Shown: positions 18,418-27,513, counted from the stretch's first letter. The stretch is DNA of 64,000 bases from Zeimonas sp046347945 (GCA_046347945.1 JAXMFB010000011.1:62001-126000); one strand, 5' to 3'. Translations and numbers: made by a program. The notes: generated from the sequence alone by a model not told the origin.

Positions 18418-19409
18418 GCGCACCGACCAAGGCACCGATGAAAGCCCCGACGAACGCACCCGCGAACGCACCCGCGAACGCGCCCGCTGCACCGCTGCGG
18501 CTGAACGCCGACCTGCACGCCCACTCGCGGGTGTCGGACGGCTCGCTCGCGCCCGCCGAGGTCGTGCACAGGGCGCACGAGCACGGCGTGGAGCTGTTCG
18601 CGCTGACCGACCACGACGAAGTCGACGGGCTGGCCGAAGCCGCCGCGGCCGCCGCCGGCCTCGGCCTTGCGTTCGTGCCCGGCGTGGAGATTTCGGTCAC
18701 CTGGGGCGGCGAGACGATCCACGTGGTCGGCCTGCGCATCGATCCCGGATGCCAGGCGCTGCGCGACGGGCTCGCCCGCACGCGCAGCGGCCGCGACGCG
18801 CGCGCGAGGGAGATGGGCGATGACCTTGCCCGCGCCGGCATCGCGGAAGCGTATGCCGGCGCGCTGGGGTTCGTCGGCAATCCGGCGATGGTGGGGCGTA
18901 CGCACTTCGCGCGCTTCATCGTCGAGCAGGGCGTTTGCCGCGACGTCCACGAGGTGTTCCAGCGCTACTTGTCCGAGGGCAAGCCGGGCTTCGTGCCGCA
19001 CCGCTGGGCGAGCCTCGGCGACGCAGTGGGCTGGATCCGCGGCGCCGGCGGCGTCGCGGTGCTGGCCCACCCGGGCCGCTACCGACTCGGCGAGACGGCG
19101 CTGTGGTCGCTGATCGCCGGCTTCCGCGACGCAGGCGGCGAGGGCATCGAAGTCGTCAGCGGCTCGCACACGCGCGACCAGTACCGGCGCTTCGCGCAGG
19201 TGGCGCACGAGTTCGGGCTGCGCGCCTCGCGCGGCTCGGATTTCCACGGCCCCGACGAGAGTCGCGTCGAACTGGGCAGCCTGCCGGCCCTGCCGGACAC
19301 GCTGGTGCCGGTGTGGCTCGACTGGCCCGAGACGGCGCAGGCGATTTCGCGCGGCGCGCTGGCGCCGGCGCGGGCCGGCGCCGGAGTCACTTCGACGGCG
19401 CGCGCATGA
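18414..19409 (+). CDS. PHP-domain phosphoesterase (RNase AM / YciV type)
   Basis: 331-residue PHP-fold metal phosphoesterase; the YciV group removes 5' nucleotides from short RNA or hydrolyses 3',5'-bisphosphonucleotides. Metal ligands: H35/H37 in DLHAHSRVSDG, LTDHDE, the Glu in VPGVEIS, AHPGRY, and the Asp/His of GSDFHGPDE. The GTG start at 18414 overlaps the previous stop. The first 27 residues are an odd KAP/NAP-repeat leader encoded by a 12-base tandem repeat; an ATG at 18438 would shorten it. Its stop overlaps the next start (ATGA), so the three genes are translationally coupled. Confidence 0.9.
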   Translation: MSAPTKAPMKAPTNAPANAPANAPAAPLRLNADLHAHSRVSDGSLAPAEVVHRAHEHGVELFALTDHDEVDGLAEAAAAAAGLGLAFVPGVEISVTWGGETIHVVGLRIDPGCQALRDGLARTRSGRDARAREMGDDLARAGIAEAYAGALGFVGNPAMVGRTHFARFIVEQGVCRDVHEVFQRYLSEGKPGFVPHRWASLGDAVGWIRGAGGVAVLAHPGRYRLGETALWSLIAGFRDAGGEGIEVVSGSHTRDQYRRFAQVAHEFGLRASRGSDFHGPDESRVELGSLPALPDTLVPVWLDWPETAQAISRGALAPARAGAGVTSTARA

Positions 19410-20065
19410 CCCAGCGTTTCACGCTGCACCCGACCCATCCGCAGGCGCGGCTGCTGCGGCAGGCCGCCGAGGCGCTGGGCGCGGGCGGCCTGGTGGCGAT
19501 GCCCACCGACGCCTGCTACGTGCTCGCGTGCCGCCTGGGCGACAAGGCCGCGGTCGACCGGCTGCGCGCGATCCGCGGGCTCGGCGAGCGTCACCTGCTC
19601 ACGCTGATGTGCCGCGACCTCTCCGAGCTCTCCAGCTACGCGATGGTCGACAACCGGCAATACCGGTTCCTGAAGGAGTGGGCGCCGGGCCCCTACACGT
19701 TCGTGCTGAACGCGACGAAGGAGGTGCCGCGCCGCCTGTGGCACCCGTCGCGGCGCACGATCGGCCTGCGCGTGCCCGATGCGCCGGTCGCGCAGGGCCT
19801 GCTCGAGGCCCATGGCGAGCCGGTGCTGTGCTCGAGCCTGATCCTTCCCGACGAGGACGACCCGCTCACCGACGCCGACGCGATCGTCGAGCGGCTGGCG
19901 CGTCGCATCGATCTCGTCCTCGACGCGGGAGGGCAGGGCTTCGTACCCACCACGGTCGTCGACCTCACCGGCGACGAGCCGCTGGTGGTGCGCGTGGGCT
20001 GCGGCAGCATCGAGGGCATGGTCGCACGGGGGGCGGAGACTTCGGCGCTCAGGGTGCGCTTCTAG
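19406..20065 (+). CDS. YciO/Sua5/YrdC-family protein
   Basis: 219-residue YrdC-fold protein of the YciO type. Family relatives (TsaC/Sua5) make threonylcarbamoyl-AMP for tRNA t6A; YciO itself is only weakly active in that reaction as far as known. Visible: GGLVAMPTDACYVL (the usual PTDTxYGL motif is altered), RHLLTLMCRDLSE, WAPGPYTFVLNATKEVP and IGLRVPDAPVAQ. It is the third gene of the coupled hydrolase-PHP-YciO group; the YciV/YciO pairing also exists in E. coli, which supports both calls. Confidence 0.9.
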   Translation: MTQRFTLHPTHPQARLLRQAAEALGAGGLVAMPTDACYVLACRLGDKAAVDRLRAIRGLGERHLLTLMCRDLSELSSYAMVDNRQYRFLKEWAPGPYTFVLNATKEVPRRLWHPSRRTIGLRVPDAPVAQGLLEAHGEPVLCSSLILPDEDDPLTDADAIVERLARRIDLVLDAGGQGFVPTTVVDLTGDEPLVVRVGCGSIEGMVARGAETSALRVRF

Positions 20066-20073
20066 GCGGCTGC

Positions 20074-20079
20074 TACAAT
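20074..20079 (+). promoter_or_regulatory. -10 box (TACAAT), leaderless-type promoter of the M50 gene
   Basis: TACAAT ends 7 bases before the ATG of the M50 protease gene, so the expected transcription start coincides with the start codon. No ribosome-binding site is seen, consistent with a leaderless transcript. Confidence 0.5.
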
Positions 20080-20086
20080 CGCTGCC

Positions 20087-20746
20087 ATGGAATTGAGCCT
20101 TCCGCAGCTGATCGCGGTCTATGCGATCCCGGTGATTTTCGCGATCACGCTGCACGAGGCGGCGCACGGTTTCGTCGCCGCTCGCCTGGGCGACCGCACT
20201 GCGCAGCTGCAGGGCCGCGTCTCGCTGAATCCGCTTCGCCACATCGATCCGATCGGCACCCTGCTGGTGCCGGCGATCATCCTGCTCGCGAGCAAGACGC
20301 TGGGTGGCGGCATGCTGTTCGGCTGGGCCAAGCCGGTGCCGATCGTGCCCTCGAACCTGCGCTCGCCGCGACGCGACATGGGCATGGTCGCCGCCGCCGG
20401 GCCGCTGGCGAACCTGCTGATGGCGCTCGGCTGGGGGCTCCTGCTCAAGCTGATGACGCTCTTCGGCAGCGACGGCGAATTCTTCCCGCGGATGGCGATT
20501 GCCGGCATCTTCGTGAACCTCGCGCTGGCCGCGCTCAACCTGGTGCCGGTGCCGCCGCTCGACGGCGGGCGCATCGTCAACAGCCTGCTGCCGGCTCGCC
20601 TCGCGGCCCGCTTTTCGCGCCTGGAGCCCTACGGGCTCCTCATCCTGCTCGGCTTGCTGGCCACCGGCGTGCTGGGTTTCGTCGTCGCGCCACTGGTCGA
20701 CATCGGGGTCGGCGTGATCGCGGCGCTCTTTTCGTTGTCCGACTGA
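20087..20746 (+). CDS. Site-2 protease family (M50) membrane metalloprotease
   Basis: 219-residue intramembrane zinc protease of the compact S2P class. The zinc motif HEAAH is at residues 23-27 in the first helix and the third ligand lies in PVPPLDGGR; five to six hydrophobic helices are present. No PDZ domain is present, unlike RseP, so this is the minimal S2P type whose substrates are mostly unknown. It is followed one base after its stop by trpS, an adjacency seen in many betaproteobacteria. Confidence 0.92.
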   Translation: MELSLPQLIAVYAIPVIFAITLHEAAHGFVAARLGDRTAQLQGRVSLNPLRHIDPIGTLLVPAIILLASKTLGGGMLFGWAKPVPIVPSNLRSPRRDMGMVAAAGPLANLLMALGWGLLLKLMTLFGSDGEFFPRMAIAGIFVNLALAALNLVPVPPLDGGRIVNSLLPARLAARFSRLEPYGLLILLGLLATGVLGFVVAPLVDIGVGVIAALFSLSD

Positions 20747-20747
20747 A

Positions 20748-21950
20748 ATGTTCACCGAACGTGTCGTATCCGGCATGCGCCCGACCGGGGCGCTGCACCT
20801 GGGCCACTTCCACGGCGCGCTGAAGAACTGGGTGCGGTTGCAGTCCGAGCATCCGTGCCTGTTCTTCGTCGCCGACTGGCACGCGCTCACCACGCACTAC
20901 GACTCGCCCGACGTGATCGGCAACAACGTCTGGGAGATGGTGATCGACTGGCTCGCGGCGGGCATCGATCCGCAGCAGTCGGTGCTGTTCATCCAGTCGC
21001 GCGTGCCCGAGCACGCCGAGCTTCACCTGCTGCTGTCGATGGTCACGCCGCTGGGCTGGCTCGAGCGCGTGCCCACCTACAAGGACCAGCAGGAGAAGCT
21101 GTCCGACCGCGACCTCTCCACCTACGGGTTCCTCGGCTACCCGCTGCTGCAGGCGGCCGACATCCTGATGTACCGCGCGGCCTGGGTGCCGGTGGGCGAA
21201 GACCAGGTGCCGCACGTGGAGTTCACGCGCGAGATCGCGCGCCGCTTCAACCACCTGTTCGGCCGCGAACCGGGCTTCGAGGACAAGGCGCGTGAGGCGG
21301 TGAAGAAGCTCGGCAGCAAGCGCGCGAAGCTCTACCAGCAGCTGCGCACGCGCTACCAGGAGCAGGGCGACGACACCGCGCTTCAGCAGGGCCGCGAGCT
21401 GCTCGAGCTCGCGCAGAACCTCAGCATGGGCGATCGCGAGCGGCTGTTCGGCTACCTCGAGGGCAGCCGGCGGATCATCCTGGCCGAGCCGCAGGCGCTG
21501 CTCACCGAGGCGTCGCGGATGCCGGGCATCGACGGCCAGAAGATGTCCAAGAGCTACGGCAACTCGATCGCGATGCGCGAAGACCCGGAGTCGGTGCGCA
21601 AGAAGATCCGCACGATGCCCACCGACCCGGCGCGCGTGCGCCGCACCGACCCGGGCGAGCCCGAGCGCTGCCCGGTCTGGCAGCTGCACCTCGTCTATTC
21701 CGACGAGGCGACCCGCGAGTGGGTGCAGACCGGCTGCCGCAGCGCCGGCATCGGCTGCCTCGAATGCAAGCAGCCGGTGATCGACGCGATCCTGGCCGAG
21801 CAGCAGGGCTTTCACGAGCGGGCGCAGCCCTACCTCGACGACCCGAGCCTGCTGCGCAACATCATCGCCGACGGCTGCGACCAGGCGCGCAAGATCGCGC
21901 AGGAGACGATGCGCGAGGTTCGCGAGGCGATGGGGCTCGCGTTCGACTGA
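20748..21950 (+). CDS. trpS: Tryptophanyl-tRNA synthetase
   Basis: 400-residue class I aminoacyl-tRNA synthetase charging tRNA-Trp. The HIGH-type motif is H17-L-G-H20 and KMSKS is at about 265-269 (GQKMSKSYGN). It is longer than the 330-residue E. coli enzyme because of a roughly 60-residue charged insertion (LGSKRAKLYQQLRTRYQEQG and on) ahead of the KMSKS loop; I recall the same 400-residue form from Burkholderiales. It shares a transcript with the M50 protease gene. Confidence 0.97.
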   Translation: MFTERVVSGMRPTGALHLGHFHGALKNWVRLQSEHPCLFFVADWHALTTHYDSPDVIGNNVWEMVIDWLAAGIDPQQSVLFIQSRVPEHAELHLLLSMVTPLGWLERVPTYKDQQEKLSDRDLSTYGFLGYPLLQAADILMYRAAWVPVGEDQVPHVEFTREIARRFNHLFGREPGFEDKAREAVKKLGSKRAKLYQQLRTRYQEQGDDTALQQGRELLELAQNLSMGDRERLFGYLEGSRRIILAEPQALLTEASRMPGIDGQKMSKSYGNSIAMREDPESVRKKIRTMPTDPARVRRTDPGEPERCPVWQLHLVYSDEATREWVQTGCRSAGIGCLECKQPVIDAILAEQQGFHERAQPYLDDPSLLRNIIADGCDQARKIAQETMREVREAMGLAFD

Positions 21951-21954
21951 GGCT

Positions 21955-21982
21955 TCGGGTCTCGGGTCTCGGGTCTCGGGTC
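21955..21982. repeat. 7-bp tandem repeat (TCGGGTC x4)
   Basis: Four exact copies of TCGGGTC fill the short space between the convergent trpS and GGDEF-EAL genes. No hairpin terminator is evident. Confidence 0.8.
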
Positions 21983-21989
21983 TCTGGCC

Positions 21990-24884
21990 TCAGGCCGCGC
22001 CGAGGCGCGAGTCGCGCACCAGGTGCATCTGCCGCAGCGTCGGCAGCGCTTCCATGAACTCGCGCAGCTGCGCGAAAGGCAGCGGCTCGGCGATGAGCGA
22101 CCCCTGCACCTGGTGGCAGTCGAGCGAGCGCAGCCCGCGCAGCTCGGCCGCGGTCTCGACGCCCTCGGCCATCGCCTGCAGGCCCAGCTTGGCGGCCATC
22201 GTCGTGATCGCCTGGACGATGGCGGCGTTGCCGCGATCGGCGGGCAGGTCCTTCACGAACGTGTGGTCGATCTTGATGCCGTCGACCGGCAGGTTCTTCA
22301 GGTACGACAACGACGCGTAGCCGGTGCCGAAATTGTCGATGAAGACGCGCACGCCGAGCCTGCGCAACTCGCCGATCAGCGCGATGGTGCGCTCGGGGTT
22401 CTCGATGAACGCGCTCTCGGTGAGCTCGAGCCGCAGCAGGCGCGGCGGGAAGTCGCGCTCGTCGAGCAGCTCGGCGAGCGTCGCCAGGAAACCTTCCTCC
22501 GAGAGCTGGCGCGCCGACACGTTCACCGACACCGCGACGTCGGGATACGCTTCGATGCCCAGCCGCACGCGATCGTCCAGCGCGCGGCGGATCGCCCACA
22601 GGCCGATCTCGCGGATCAGGTTGCTCTGTTCGGCGGCGGGCAGGAAGCGGTCGGGCAGCAGCAGGCCGCGGGTCGGGTGGCGCCAGCGCAGCAGCCCCTC
22701 GTAGCCGATCACGACGCGCTCGTCGATGTTCATCACCGGCTGGTAGTACAGGTCGACCTCGTCGCGCCGGATCGCCATCGGCAGCTCGGCGGCCAGCTGC
22801 AACTGCTCGGCGCGCTCGTCGGAGACGCCGCCGGCGAAGAAGCGCACGTCGTTGCGGCCTTCGGACTTCACCTGGTACATCGCGCTGTCGGCGCAGCGGA
22901 TCAGCGCCTCGGCGTCCTGTGCGTCGTCCGGTGCGAGCGCCACGCCGATGCTCGCCGACAGGAAGTAGGCGCGGCCGGCGAGCACCAGCGGCTTCTCGAT
23001 CGCCGCGAGCGCGCGCCGGGCGACCTGCTCGATGTCCTCGCGCGTGCCGGGCTGCACGAGCAACGCGACGAACTCGTCGCCGCCCATCCGCCCGACCACG
23101 TCGTCGGTGCCCACCGCGGCGCGCAGGCGCCGCGCGACTTCGATCAGCGCCTTGTCGCCGGCGGCGTGGCCCAGCGTGTCGTTGATCAGCTTGTAGCGGT
23201 CGAGGTCGACGTAGAGCAGCGCGGCGCGCTCGTTGGAATGCAAGCGCGTCTCGAGTTGCTGCAGCAGGAAGGCGCGGTTGGGCAGGCCGGTCAGCGCGTC
23301 GTGCATCGACGCGTGCAGCAGTCGACGTTCGGCGGCCTTGCGCTGCAGGTACAGCGACAGCGTGCGCGACAACGTCTCGGCGGCCTGGCCGAGGAACACG
23401 TCGCCCTGGAACGCGACCGGCCCGAGGAACAGCAGCAGGCTCAGGGTGCGCCCCTGCTCGTCGCGGATCGGCGCGAGGAACGCCGCCTTCGCGCCCAGCG
23501 CGCGGGTGCGATAGCGGCCGATGAACGCCGGATGCGCCGACAGGTCGGTGATCCAGGCGTGCCGCCCCTCGCGCCAGCACAGGCCCTCGACGCTGGCTTC
23601 CTCGAGCGCGACGTCGGCCGGCAGGTCGGACACCATTTTCGTGAACGCTGGGTAGCCCCAGCGCTCGCGCGCGGCCAGCCCGCGATCGGCGCGCACCAGG
23701 TGAACGCCGCCGAGCCAGCCGAGCTTGCCGCACAGCGTGATGATGATCGCGGTGATCACGCGCGCCGGCTCGGTCTGCTCGCGCATGATGCCGGCCACGT
23801 CGCCTTCGATCTCGAGCAGCATCCGTTGCTGCTTCTCGCGGGTGATGTTGCGGCCGGTGCCGCGATAACCGGCGAACTGGCCGGCTTCGTCGAACACCGG
23901 GTGGCCGCTCAGCGACAGGTGGTAGACGTTGCCCTGCGGATCGATCTGGCCGAACTCGAAGTTCTCGAACGGCTTGTGCGCCTCGCAGGTGGCGCGATGG
24001 CTGTCCCAATCGGGGCGCAGGAAGTCGGCCTCGGCCATCTCCCAGCGGCGCCTGCCGATGAGCGCGCGCCGCCACGGGCCGAGCACCGCGTCCATCGAAT
24101 CGGACAGGAAGGAGACGCGGTGCTGCGCGTCGGTCTCCCAGACCCAGTCGGAGCTCAGGTGCGTCAGGTCGCGGAACTTCGCCTCGCTCGCCGCAAGCTG
24201 CTGCTGCATCGCGCGCATGCCGGTGATGTCCTGCACGATGCCCGCCATCCGCACGGTCTGGCCGTGCTCGTCGCGCTCGGGCCGCCCGACGCTGCGGACC
24301 CAGACGACGTCGCGGTTCGGACGCATCCAGCGGAACTCGACGCGCGCCTCGCGGCCGCTGCGCAGCGCGCGCCGATGCGCTTCCTGCCAGCGCTCCTGGT
24401 CGTTCGGGTGGATGTGGGCGAGGAACTCGGCCGGCGGCGGCACTCCGTCCGACCGGTCGATGCCGAACAGGCGAAACGCGCCGTCGCTCCAGTGCAGCGT
24501 GTTGCGGCGCAGGTCGTGCACCCAGGACCCCAGCGCGGCGAGCTGCTCGGCCGCCTGCTGGTGCTCGCCGAGGTCGCGCAGCAACTCGCTCGAGCGTCGG
24601 CCTGCGCGCAGTTCGCGGCGCATCGCGACGCAGCCCCAGCCGAGCGCGGCGATCGCCACGAACGCCGACGCCGCGATCGCGGCGCGCCATGCCGACGGCG
24701 ATGGCGCCGCCCAGGCCACCGCCAGCAGGCCCGCGGCCGCTGCGAGCGCGACGACGCAGGCGGCCACGTCGCGTGACGAGAGCCGGAAACTCGGCGAGGC
24801 GGCAACGGGTTCGATCGTCGATCTCCGGAGGGGATCGGGCGTAATGTAGCGGATCGTCAGCGCCGAACCGAGGAATATGTCCAC
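21990..24884 (-). CDS. PAS-PAS-GAF-GGDEF-EAL cyclic-di-GMP signalling protein
   Basis: About 964 residues. Two N-terminal transmembrane helices (around 40-95) precede two PAS domains (about 120-235 and 245-370), a GAF-like region (about 385-530), a GGDEF domain and an EAL domain. The cyclase motif is intact (MGGDEFVAL). The EAL domain is altered: EAL reads EGL (GYEGLLRW) and the usual DDFGTG reads DNFGTG, so phosphodiesterase activity may be lost or weakened, while ELTESAF, KIDHTF and EGVET are kept. The GTG start at 24884 is uncertain: it lacks a clear ribosome-binding site and overlaps the divergent methyltransferase start. Confidence 0.88.
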   Translation of the reverse strand: MDIFLGSALTIRYITPDPLRRSTIEPVAASPSFRLSSRDVAACVVALAAAAGLLAVAWAAPSPSAWRAAIAASAFVAIAALGWGCVAMRRELRAGRRSSELLRDLGEHQQAAEQLAALGSWVHDLRRNTLHWSDGAFRLFGIDRSDGVPPPAEFLAHIHPNDQERWQEAHRRALRSGREARVEFRWMRPNRDVVWVRSVGRPERDEHGQTVRMAGIVQDITGMRAMQQQLAASEAKFRDLTHLSSDWVWETDAQHRVSFLSDSMDAVLGPWRRALIGRRRWEMAEADFLRPDWDSHRATCEAHKPFENFEFGQIDPQGNVYHLSLSGHPVFDEAGQFAGYRGTGRNITREKQQRMLLEIEGDVAGIMREQTEPARVITAIIITLCGKLGWLGGVHLVRADRGLAARERWGYPAFTKMVSDLPADVALEEASVEGLCWREGRHAWITDLSAHPAFIGRYRTRALGAKAAFLAPIRDEQGRTLSLLLFLGPVAFQGDVFLGQAAETLSRTLSLYLQRKAAERRLLHASMHDALTGLPNRAFLLQQLETRLHSNERAALLYVDLDRYKLINDTLGHAAGDKALIEVARRLRAAVGTDDVVGRMGGDEFVALLVQPGTREDIEQVARRALAAIEKPLVLAGRAYFLSASIGVALAPDDAQDAEALIRCADSAMYQVKSEGRNDVRFFAGGVSDERAEQLQLAAELPMAIRRDEVDLYYQPVMNIDERVVIGYEGLLRWRHPTRGLLLPDRFLPAAEQSNLIREIGLWAIRRALDDRVRLGIEAYPDVAVSVNVSARQLSEEGFLATLAELLDERDFPPRLLRLELTESAFIENPERTIALIGELRRLGVRVFIDNFGTGYASLSYLKNLPVDGIKIDHTFVKDLPADRGNAAIVQAITTMAAKLGLQAMAEGVETAAELRGLRSLDCHQVQGSLIAEPLPFAQLREFMEALPTLRQMHLVRDSRLGAA

Positions 24885-25446
24885 CTTGACTGCGACCCCG
24901 TCCGCCTTCACGCCCTTGCCGCCGTCGCCCTGGGTCCGGCGCTGGCTCGAGACCCTGCGGGAGGGCGCCACGGTGCTCGACTTCGCAGCGGGATCGGGAC
25001 GCCACGCGCGCGAGGCGCGGCGCCTGGGGCTGCGCGCCACGGCCATCGACCGCGACGCCGGGGCGCTGGCGGGGATCGGCGAGGGCGTCGCGACGCGCGC
25101 GGCCGACCTCGAGGGGGGGGAGTGGCCATTCGGGCGCGAGCGCTTCGACGCGGTCGTCGTGACGAACTACCTCTTTCGCCCGCGATTCGCGCTGCTGGCC
25201 GCGCTGGTGGCACCCGGCGGGTTGCTGGTCTACGAAACCTTCGCGCGGGGCAACGAGCGCTACGGCAAGCCGTCGAATCCGGCGTTCCTGCTCGCGCCTG
25301 GCGAGCTGCTGGAGCGCTGCCGCAGCGCCGGGCTGCTGGTGCTGGCCTACGAGCACGGGCTGCTCGAGCGGCCGCGCCCGGCAGTCGTGCAGCGCGTCTG
25401 CGCGGTTCGCGCCGCCGGACCGGAGGCGCTGCGCCCGCTCGGATAG
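24877..25446 (+). CDS. Class I SAM-dependent methyltransferase
   Basis: 189-residue Rossmann-fold methyltransferase. The SAM-binding motif I is VLDFAAGSGRHARE (about residues 33-46), the acidic end of strand 2 is AIDRD, and motif IV region reads FDAVVVTNYLFRP. It resembles the TehB/UbiE-like small methyltransferases, but the acceptor is unknown. GAGGA just upstream is unusually close to the ATG. It precedes dapA by 27 bases, but dapA has its own -10-like box in between. Confidence 0.87.
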   Translation: MSTLTATPSAFTPLPPSPWVRRWLETLREGATVLDFAAGSGRHAREARRLGLRATAIDRDAGALAGIGEGVATRAADLEGGEWPFGRERFDAVVVTNYLFRPRFALLAALVAPGGLLVYETFARGNERYGKPSNPAFLLAPGELLERCRSAGLLVLAYEHGLLERPRPAVVQRVCAVRAAGPEALRPLG

Positions 25447-25449
25447 AAT
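25444..25449 (+). promoter_or_regulatory. -10 box (TAGAAT) upstream of dapA
   Basis: TAGAAT matches five of six positions of the sigma-70 -10 element and overlaps the methyltransferase stop; the dapA ATG is 25 bases downstream. Confidence 0.45.
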
Positions 25450-25473
25450 GCGGATTTTTGCGATCGACCCGCC

Positions 25474-26352
25474 ATGATCCAGGGCAGCATTGTCGCGATC
25501 GTCAGTCCGATGCACGAAGACGGCAGCCTCGATCTCGAGAGCTACCGCCGGCTCATCGACTGGCACATCGAGGAAGGTACGGCCGCGATCGTCGCGGTCG
25601 GCACGACCGGCGAGTCGCCGACCGTCGACGTCGAAGAGCACGCGACGCTGATCCGCGTGGCAGTCGAACACGCCGCCGGGCGCCTGCCGATCATCGCCGG
25701 CACCGGCGGCAACTCCACGCGCGAAGCGATCGAGCTGACCGAATTCGCGCGCAAGGCCGGCGCGCACTCGACGCTGCAGGTGGTCCCGTACTACAACAAG
25801 CCGACGCAGGAAGGGATGTACCGGCACTTCCGGGCGGTGGCCGAAGCGGTCGACCTGCCGGTCGTGCTCTACAACGTGCCTTCGCGCACGGTCGCCGACC
25901 TGTCCAACGCCACCGTGCTGCGTCTGGCGCAGGTGCCGGGCATCGTCGGCATGAAGGACGCCTGCGGCGACGTCGGGCGCGGCTCGGTGCTGCTCGCGCA
26001 GGTGCCGGCAGGCTTCGCGGTGTACAGCGGCAACGACGATACGGCGCTGGCGCTGATGGCGATGGGCGCCCAGGGCGTGATTTCGGTCACTGCCAACCTC
26101 GCACCCGGCCCGATGGCGCAGATGTGCGCGCGGGCACTGGCCGGCGACTGGGCGCAGGCGCTGGCGATCAACCGCCGGATCCTTCCGCTGCACACCGACC
26201 TGTACGTCGAAGCCAATCCGATCCCGGTCAAGTGGGCGCTGGCCGAGATGGGCCGGATTCGACCCGGCATCCGGCTGCCGTTGACGCCGCTCTCGCCCGA
26301 TCGGCACGATTTCGTGCGCGCGGCGCTGAAGCGTTCTGGAGTGCTCAATTGA
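25474..26352 (+). CDS. dapA: 4-hydroxy-tetrahydrodipicolinate synthase
   Basis: 292-residue lyase condensing pyruvate and aspartate semialdehyde, the first committed step of lysine and diaminopimelate synthesis. Active-site residues fall at the classical numbers: T44/T45 (VGTTGESPT), Y107 (VPYYNKP), Y133 and R138 (YNVPSRT), and the Schiff-base lysine K161 (GMKDA). Length is standard. Its TGA overlaps the TTG start of bamC, the dapA-bamC linkage known from E. coli and many betaproteobacteria. Confidence 0.97.
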   Translation: MIQGSIVAIVSPMHEDGSLDLESYRRLIDWHIEEGTAAIVAVGTTGESPTVDVEEHATLIRVAVEHAAGRLPIIAGTGGNSTREAIELTEFARKAGAHSTLQVVPYYNKPTQEGMYRHFRAVAEAVDLPVVLYNVPSRTVADLSNATVLRLAQVPGIVGMKDACGDVGRGSVLLAQVPAGFAVYSGNDDTALALMAMGAQGVISVTANLAPGPMAQMCARALAGDWAQALAINRRILPLHTDLYVEANPIPVKWALAEMGRIRPGIRLPLTPLSPDRHDFVRAALKRSGVLN

Positions 26353-27506
26353 CGACGATATTCCGCCCGACCGTGCTCGCCCGCGCGCTGCGCCTGTCCG
26401 CCATCGCGCTGTTCGCTGCGGCGCTGGGTGCCTGCGCGCTCGGTGAGCGCATCGACGAGGCGAGCAAGATCGAGTACAAGTCGGCCACCAAGGGGCCATC
26501 GCTCGACGTGCCCCCCGATCTCACCAGACCGGCCGCCGACGGCCGCTACACGGTGCCCGATCGCAGCGCCCGCACGGCCTCGGCCTTCGAGAGCGGCCGC
26601 GCGGCCGAGCGCTCGACGTCCGGTGCTTCCAGCCCGGTGCTGCCCAAGGTGGCGGGCGCGCACATCGAGCGCGACGGCTCGCAGCGCTGGCTGGTGGTCG
26701 ACCAGCCCCCCGAGAAGGTCTGGCCGGTGCTGCGCGACTTCTGGCAGGAGTCCGGTTTCGTCGTGAAGACCGAATCGCCGGCCACCGGGATCATGGAGAC
26801 CGACTGGGCCGAGAACCGCGCGAAGCTTCCGCAGGACTTCATCCGCGAGACGATCGGGCGGGTGTTCCAGAACCTGTATTCCACCGGCGAGCGCGACAAG
26901 TTCCGCACGCGGCTCGAGCCGGTCGGCGGCAAGACCGAAATCTTCATCAGCCATCGCGGCATGGTCGAGGTCTACACCAACACGGCTCGCGAGAACACTG
27001 CCTGGCAGCCGCGACCGAGCGATCCCGAGCTCGAAGCCGAGTTCCTGCGCCGGCTGATGCTCAAGTTCAACCCGACCGAAGCGGCGGCGACGACGACGGC
27101 GGCTGCCAGCCCGGTAGCGCGCGCGCGGCTGGCCGGCAGCGGCGCCACGCAGACGCTGGAGGTCCTCGAGGGCTTCGATCGTGCCTGGCGTCGCGTCGGG
27201 CTCGCGCTCGACCGGGGCGGGTTCACCGTCGAGGATCGCGACCGCACGCAGGGGCTGTACTTCGTGCGCTACATCGATCCGGAGGTCGAGGGCGGCCGTG
27301 TCGCCGAGAAGCCGGGCTTCTTCGCGCGGCTGTTCGGCTCGTCGAAGGCGCGCGCCGACGCCAGCCAGCAGTTCCGCATCCGGGTCGAGGGCAGTGGCGA
27401 GCTCAGCCGCGTGAACGTGCTCGGCCCCGACGGCAAGCCGGTCGGCGACGTCGACCAGCGCACGGTGGGGCGCATCCTCGCGCTGCTCTACGAGCAGCTG
27501 AAGTGA
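26349..27506 (+). CDS. bamC: Outer membrane protein assembly factor BamC (lipoprotein)
   Basis: 385-residue BamC/NlpB, lipoprotein of the BAM complex at the inner face of the outer membrane. The signal peptide ends in the lipobox LGAC; a low-complexity linker (SLDVPPDLTRPAADGRYTVP) resembles the BamC segment that packs on BamD; two helix-grip domains follow. The TTG start at 26349 overlaps the dapA stop (TTGA); GTG 26373 is an alternative that still leaves a full signal peptide. An alanine/threonine-rich stretch (EAAATTTAAAS) separates the two domains. Confidence 0.9.
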   Translation: MTTIFRPTVLARALRLSAIALFAAALGACALGERIDEASKIEYKSATKGPSLDVPPDLTRPAADGRYTVPDRSARTASAFESGRAAERSTSGASSPVLPKVAGAHIERDGSQRWLVVDQPPEKVWPVLRDFWQESGFVVKTESPATGIMETDWAENRAKLPQDFIRETIGRVFQNLYSTGERDKFRTRLEPVGGKTEIFISHRGMVEVYTNTARENTAWQPRPSDPELEAEFLRRLMLKFNPTEAAATTTAAASPVARARLAGSGATQTLEVLEGFDRAWRRVGLALDRGGFTVEDRDRTQGLYFVRYIDPEVEGGRVAEKPGFFARLFGSSKARADASQQFRIRVEGSGELSRVNVLGPDGKPVGDVDQRTVGRILALLYEQLK

Positions 27507-27513
27507 CGGCGCG

